Positions 60,066 to 64,000 of a DNA stretch of 64,000 bases are shown piece after piece. The stretch is taken from contig AGIQ01000003.1 in the NCBI GenBank assembly GCA_000230935.2, forward strand, positions 434,001 to 498,000, given 5' to 3'. The translations under genes and the position numbers were made by a program. The DNA comes from Mycolicibacterium rhodesiae JS60 (lineage in GTDB: Bacteria > Actinomycetota > Actinomycetes > Mycobacteriales > Mycobacteriaceae). The stretch's first letter is position 1. Every line of letters starts with the position of its first letter. The notes below the pieces were generated by a model. The model searched no databases. It worked only from the letters and a program-made list of their open reading frames with translations, and was not told where the DNA came from.

Positions 60066-60947
60066 ATGGCCAAGGTGACCACTCGGCGTGTGCGCTCCAC
60101 CCTGCTGGCATACGCGCTGCTGGCGCCGAGCCTGTTCGGAGTGGTGTGCTTCCTGCTGCTGCCCATGCTGGTGGTGGTGTGGCTGAGCCTGCACCGCTGG
60201 GATCTGCTGGGCCCCATCCGCTATGTGGGGCTGGACAATTGGCGCTCGGTGCTCACCGACGCCAGCTTCGGCAACTCGCTGTCGGTGACGCTGGTGTTCA
60301 TCGCGATCGTCGTTCCCGCCCAGATCGTGCTGGGTTTGGCCGCCGCCGCGCTGCTGGCCCGGGAACTGCCGGGCAGCGGTATTTTCCGCACCCTGTACGT
60401 GCTGCCGTGGGTGTGCTCGCCGCTGGCGGTCGCGGTGTTGTGGCATTGGATCCTGGCACCCACCGACGGCGCGGTGAGCACGCTGCTGGATCGCCGCATC
60501 GAATGGCTCACCGATCCGGGCCTGGCGCTGCCGGTGGTGTCGGCGGTGACGGTGTGGACCAACGTCGGCTACGTGACCCTGTTCTTCTTGGCCGGCATCC
60601 TGGCGATTCCGCCGCACATTCACGCGGCCGCCCGACTCGACGGCGCGACGAGCTGGCAGCGGTTCTGGCACATCACGCTGCCGATGCTGCGCCCGACGTT
60701 GTTCTTCGTCTCGGTCACCGGCATCGTCAGCGCGGCGCAGGTGTTCGACACCGTGTACGCCCTGACCGGCGGCGGGCCGGCCGGGCGCACCGATCTGGTG
60801 GCGCATCGCATCTACGCCGAGGCGTTCGGCGCCGCGGCGATCGGGCGCGCGGCGGTGATGGCGCTGGTGCTGTTCGTCATCCTGGTCGGCGCGACGATCG
60901 TCCAGCATCTCTACTTCCGCCGCCGGATCAGCTATGACCTCACGTAA
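60066..60947 (+). CDS. uspA: Sugar ABC transporter permease UspA
   Basis: A 293-residue permease with six membrane helices and the EAA loop AARLDGATSWQRFWHITLP (about residues 188-206) that contacts the ATPase. It belongs to the carbohydrate-uptake-1 (MalF-type) family. ATG at 60066 starts MAKVTTRRVRSTLL; there is no clear ribosome site, so the mRNA may be leaderless. It overlaps uspB by 14 bases. Gene order matches M. tuberculosis Rv2316-Rv2318. No ATPase gene is in the operon, so a shared one must serve. Confidence 0.9.
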   Translation: MAKVTTRRVRSTLLAYALLAPSLFGVVCFLLLPMLVVVWLSLHRWDLLGPIRYVGLDNWRSVLTDASFGNSLSVTLVFIAIVVPAQIVLGLAAAALLARELPGSGIFRTLYVLPWVCSPLAVAVLWHWILAPTDGAVSTLLDRRIEWLTDPGLALPVVSAVTVWTNVGYVTLFFLAGILAIPPHIHAAARLDGATSWQRFWHITLPMLRPTLFFVSVTGIVSAAQVFDTVYALTGGGPAGRTDLVAHRIYAEAFGAAAIGRAAVMALVLFVILVGATIVQHLYFRRRISYDLT

Positions 60948-61746
60948 CGCACTGATCTACCTCGGCCTGCTGGCCGGTGCGCTGATCACCCTGGCCCCGT
61001 TCGGGTTGGGGCTGCTGACCTCGTTCACCTCCGCGCAGCAGTTCGCCACCGGCACACCGCTGTCGCTGCCCCGTCCCCCGACGCTGGCCAACTACACCGG
61101 CCTCGGCGACGTGGGATTCGGCCGGGCGCTGGCGGTCACCGCGCTGATGACGGCGATGATCACGCTGGCGCAGCTCACGTTCTCGGTGCTGGCGGGTTAT
61201 GCGTTCGCCCGGCTGGAATTCCGCGGCCGCGACACGCTCTTCTGGGTATACATCGCCACACTCATGGTGCCGGGCACCGTCACCGTCGTACCGCTGTATC
61301 TGATGATGGCCGAGCTGGGATTACGGAACACCTTCTGGGCGTTGGTGTTGCCGTTCCTGTTCGGCTCGCCCTACGCGATCTTCCTGCTGCGCGAATACTT
61401 TCGCGGCATCCCCGCCGACCTGGTCAACGCCGCCCGCCTGGACGGGGCCAACACCCTGGACGTGATCGTGCACGTGGTGTTGCCGGCCAGCAAGCCGATC
61501 CTGGTGACGCTGACGTTGATCACGGTTGTCAGTCAATGGAATTCGTTCATGTGGCCGTTGGTGATCACCAGCGGTGGCAGCTGGCGGGTGCTGACGGTCG
61601 CGACGGCCGGGCTGCAGACGCAGTACAACGCGCAGTGGACGCTGGTGATGGCAGCGACGACGGTGGCGATCGTTCCCTTGATCGCGCTGTTCCTGGTGTT
61701 CGGCCGCCAGATCGTGCGCTCGATCGTCGTCACGGGTCTGAAATGA
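60934..61746 (+). CDS. uspB: Sugar ABC transporter permease UspB
   Basis: A 270-residue MalG-type permease with six helices, the EAA loop AARLDGANTLDVIVHVVLP and the typical end VRSIVVTGLK. It pairs with UspA to form the membrane channel. ATG at 60934 lies inside the end of uspA and its stop overlaps the uspC ATG (ATGA). Confidence 0.9.
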   Translation: MTSRNALIYLGLLAGALITLAPFGLGLLTSFTSAQQFATGTPLSLPRPPTLANYTGLGDVGFGRALAVTALMTAMITLAQLTFSVLAGYAFARLEFRGRDTLFWVYIATLMVPGTVTVVPLYLMMAELGLRNTFWALVLPFLFGSPYAIFLLREYFRGIPADLVNAARLDGANTLDVIVHVVLPASKPILVTLTLITVVSQWNSFMWPLVITSGGSWRVLTVATAGLQTQYNAQWTLVMAATTVAIVPLIALFLVFGRQIVRSIVVTGLK

Positions 61747-63017
61747 GCTGGCCGCCGCGGTTGTCCACCCGGATGCTGGCCGGGCTGATCACCGTCGCGC
61801 TGCTGCTGGTGGCCGGCGCACTGGCGCTGGGGCGCAGTGCCGACCCATCCGGCAAAACCGTTGTCACCGTGCGACTCTGGGATCCGGCGGTGGCCGCCGC
61901 CTACGCCGAGTCGTTCGCGGAGTTCAGCCGCAACCACCCTGGCATCGAGGTACGCACCGACGTCGTCGCGTACGCGAGCTACTTCGACACCCTGCGCACC
62001 GATGTCGCCGGCGGCGGCGCCGACGACATCTTCTGGATCAACAACGCCAACTTCGCCGAATACGCCGACAACGACCGACTGATGGCCATCGAACCCAGCG
62101 CCGACTGGGACCCGTCGGTGGTCTCGCAGTTCAGCAGGGGCGGCACGCTGTGGGGTGTGCCGCAGCTGACCGACGCCGGAATCGCCCTGTACTACAACGC
62201 CGACCTGCTGGCGGCAGGCGGCGTCGACCCCGCCGAACTCGACAGCCTGCGCTGGGATCCCGACCCGAACGTCGACACCCTACGGCCGATGCTCAAGCGC
62301 CTCACCCACGGCAGGCAGTGGGGCTACAACGCCGCCAACGACTTACAGGCGATCTATCTCAACTACATCGGCTCGGCCGGCGGGGTGTTCAACGACGGCG
62401 ACCGGTTCGCCTTCGACAACCCCCAAGCCGTCACCGCGTTCAGCTACGTCATCGGCCTGATCAACACCGACCAGGTCGCGCCCCCGGCGTCGGACACCAA
62501 CGACAACGGCGACTTCTCCCGCAACCAGTTCTTGTCGGGGCGCATGGCGCTGTTCCAATCCGGCACCTACAACCTGGCTCAGGTGGCAGACCATGCGACG
62601 TTCCGCTGGGGTGTGGCGATGTTGCCGGCCGGACCGGCCGGCCGGGTCAGCGTCACCAACGGCATTGTCGCCGCAGGTAATCCGGCCAGCCGCCATCCCG
62701 AGGCGGTGCGCGAGGTGCTGGCGTGGCTGGGCAGCACCCACGGCAATGAGTACATCGGCCGGCACGGTGCGGCGATCCCCGCGGTGTTACCCGCTCAGCA
62801 GGTGTACTTCGACTACTGGTCGGCCAAGGGCGTGGACGTGCGGCCGTTCTTCACGGTGCTCGACGGCCCGCGGATCGCCGCGCCGGGCGGCACCGGTTTC
62901 GCCGCCGGGTATCAGGCCATCAAGCCGTACTTCGACGAGATGTTCCTCGGCAGAACGCCCGTCGCCGACGCGTTGGCCGCGGCCCAGCAGGCCGCCAACA
63001 CCGCGGCCGCGCGTTAG
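61743..63017 (+). CDS. uspC: Sugar-binding protein UspC
   Basis: A 424-residue extracytoplasmic solute-binding protein (cluster B) with an uncleaved or lipid-free signal anchor (AGLITVALLLVAGALALG) and no lipobox Cys in view. VTVRLWDPAVAAAYAESFAEF opens the domain; DDIFWINNANFAEYADN, GVPQLTDAGIALYYNADLL and FQSGTYNLAQVADHATF line the cleft. The M. tuberculosis UspC has been shown to bind amino sugars, so recovery of cell-wall amino sugars is the likely role. It converges with the ecfT gene. Confidence 0.88.
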   Translation: MSWPPRLSTRMLAGLITVALLLVAGALALGRSADPSGKTVVTVRLWDPAVAAAYAESFAEFSRNHPGIEVRTDVVAYASYFDTLRTDVAGGGADDIFWINNANFAEYADNDRLMAIEPSADWDPSVVSQFSRGGTLWGVPQLTDAGIALYYNADLLAAGGVDPAELDSLRWDPDPNVDTLRPMLKRLTHGRQWGYNAANDLQAIYLNYIGSAGGVFNDGDRFAFDNPQAVTAFSYVIGLINTDQVAPPASDTNDNGDFSRNQFLSGRMALFQSGTYNLAQVADHATFRWGVAMLPAGPAGRVSVTNGIVAAGNPASRHPEAVREVLAWLGSTHGNEYIGRHGAAIPAVLPAQQVYFDYWSAKGVDVRPFFTVLDGPRIAAPGGTGFAAGYQAIKPYFDEMFLGRTPVADALAAAQQAANTAAAR

Positions 63018-63835
63018 ATACCGGCGAGCACCGTCGCCTGCAAGACCGCCGACACCACAATCACCAGGCCACAGATCGTCAGCACCACCCAGTCCGCACG
63101 CCGCGGACCCGAGGGTGCCGCCGAGATCAGGCCGGTGCCACCGCGTGCGGTGATCGCGTCGCCCATCTCATCGGCACGCCGCAGCGCCACCGTGATACCC
63201 GCGGCCATCAGGTCGACGATCTCGATCGCCCAGCGCCGGCGACGGGCCCGGCGGCTGGTCAGCACCGGCCGCGGCCGCAACCGCCGCGCAGCGTAGAGCA
63301 ACCGGAATTCGTCGAGCAGCATCGGAAAGGCCCGCAGCGCCAACGCAAGTGACACTGCCCAGTCGTCGACCGGGATGCGGAAGACCTTGAACGGCCGGCC
63401 CAGCTTCGCCACCGCGGGCGCGACGTCGGCGACGTTCGTCGTCCATGACACCAACATGCCCAGCGCCAGCAGCACGATCGCGACAACCGTCACGCGCACG
63501 AACTTCAGCAGACCGCCGAGAGCGATGGTGTACGAGCCCAGATGCACTTCCGGTGCGCCCTCGCCCAGGGTCGCGGTGACACACCCCAGCAGCAGCAGAA
63601 TCCACAGCCACATCGGCACCGACGGCACGACACCGCGCGGGATGCGTGCCATCCGGATCGCGACGCCGATGAGGATCGTGACCAGCGCCAGCGGCACCCA
63701 ATCCGGGTAGAACGCCAGCAGCGCCGAGAACCCGAGGACGACAAGGATTTTGGTGCCCGCCCACAGCTCGTGGATGGGCGAGGTTCCGGGCACCGGACGC
63801 AGCAGCACCACCGGGCGGGCCTGCCGGGTGCTCAT
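63014..63835 (-). CDS. ECF transporter transmembrane protein EcfT (CbiQ-like)
   Basis: A 273-residue membrane protein with five or so helices and the cytoplasmic coupling helix with the Ala-Arg-Arg type motifs (LLYAARRLRPRP, ALRRADEMGDAITARG) that link EcfT to its ATPases. It energises vitamin or metal uptake with substrate-binding S components encoded elsewhere. ATG at 63835 overlaps the stop of the upstream ATPase gene. The order matches Rv2326c-Rv2325c. Confidence 0.85.
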   Translation of the reverse strand: MSTRQARPVVLLRPVPGTSPIHELWAGTKILVVLGFSALLAFYPDWVPLALVTILIGVAIRMARIPRGVVPSVPMWLWILLLLGCVTATLGEGAPEVHLGSYTIALGGLLKFVRVTVVAIVLLALGMLVSWTTNVADVAPAVAKLGRPFKVFRIPVDDWAVSLALALRAFPMLLDEFRLLYAARRLRPRPVLTSRRARRRRWAIEIVDLMAAGITVALRRADEMGDAITARGGTGLISAAPSGPRRADWVVLTICGLVIVVSAVLQATVLAGI

Positions 63836-64000
63836 GACGGGCCCTCGGTCAGCACGCCGCCGTCCAGATGCAGGGTGCGCGGGCACAGCTCTTCCAGACC
63901 GACGAAGTCGTGCGAGATCACCACGACGGTCAGGCCGCTGTTGCGGCGCAGATCGCTGAGCAATCGCAGCAGCCCCTGCTGACTGGCGGCGTCCAGGCCT
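63832..64000 (-). CDS. ECF transporter ATPase, C-terminal end only
   Basis: The last 55 codons of an ABC ATPase are visible before the window ends: GLDAASQQGLLRLLSDLRRN is the D-loop region, and VVVISHDFVGLEELC holds the H-loop histidine. Its stop overlaps the ecfT start (ATGA). The Walker motifs lie beyond base 64000. Confidence 0.85.
   Translation of the reverse strand, partial: GLDAASQQGLLRLLSDLRRNSGLTVVVISHDFVGLEELCPRTLHLDGGVLTEGPS

Noticed and set aside
1..64000. CRISPR arrays, rRNA genes, insertion sequences or prophage ends
   Set aside because: No regularly spaced repeats, rRNA motifs, transposase genes or integrase/att structures were seen. The tRNA at 54519 has no adjacent integrase.

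Overview
The window comes from a high-GC actinobacterium, almost certainly a mycobacterium (Mycobacterium/Mycolicibacterium, probably a pigmented environmental species). The evidence is the MmpS/MmpL exporters, a DUF732 secreted protein, a 13E12-type HNH protein with a mycobacterial LexA box, an S-nitrosomycothiol reductase, an F420-type nitroreductase homologue, GTG/TTG starts and probable leaderless promoters. From memory of gene order (not searched), the left end follows M. tuberculosis Rv2249c-Rv2252 and Rv2257c-Rv2264c, and the right end follows Rv2314c-Rv2318 and Rv2325c-Rv2326c. The region between, roughly 16.5-56 kb, is mostly accessory.

Left core (1-20.8 kb): glpD (cut by the window edge) with a TetR regulator, a flavin oxidase and a diacylglycerol kinase; a 13E12/HNH gene whose start codon lies inside a perfect SOS box; a serine hydrolase, a methyltransferase and a large LuxR regulator; mscR with a coupled metallo-beta-lactamase-fold hydrolase; a zinc alcohol dehydrogenase; a TetR/SDR pair; a LapA-like membrane protein with a SABATH-type carboxyl methyltransferase; and an Hsp70-like protein with a Pro/Thr-rich tail.

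Carotenoid cluster (20.8-27.1 kb, minus strand): crtI-crtB-crtYc-crtYd-crtT-crtU and a Rieske protein, nearly all overlapping by a few bases. The gene set predicts an aromatic carotenoid such as isorenieratene. No crtE is present. Just upstream and divergent is a small unit made of a putative lipoprotein, an unrecognised protein with seven 12-residue repeats followed by twelve Cys spaced exactly every third residue, and an SDR dehydrogenase.

Export region (28.7-45.8 kb): mmpS-mmpL, then accessory genes (a kinase-like protein, SRPBCC protein, lipoprotein, DUF4185 protein, DedA-like protein and DUF2237 protein) and a thioesterase pseudogene. Two tandem mmpL paralogues follow, sharing an 80-bp identical block. 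A TetR gene faces an F420-type reductase across a strong palindromic operator.

SMC region (45.9-52.4 kb): jetA/jetB/jetC (MksF/MksE/MksB-like, the core of Wadjet/Mks systems). No recognisable JetD nuclease is nearby; a two-helix membrane protein gene follows instead. The segment ends in a 12-bp inverted repeat and a strong terminator.

Right core (52.4-64 kb): a lipoprotein, a quinone-oxidoreductase-like gene with a LuxR HTH relic just past its stop, a CAU-anticodon tRNA, threonine aldolase, a histidine phosphatase, an AhpD-like protein, tldD/tldE joined by a 13-codon mini-ORF, the uspABC sugar importer, and an ECF transporter T protein with the end of its ATPase.
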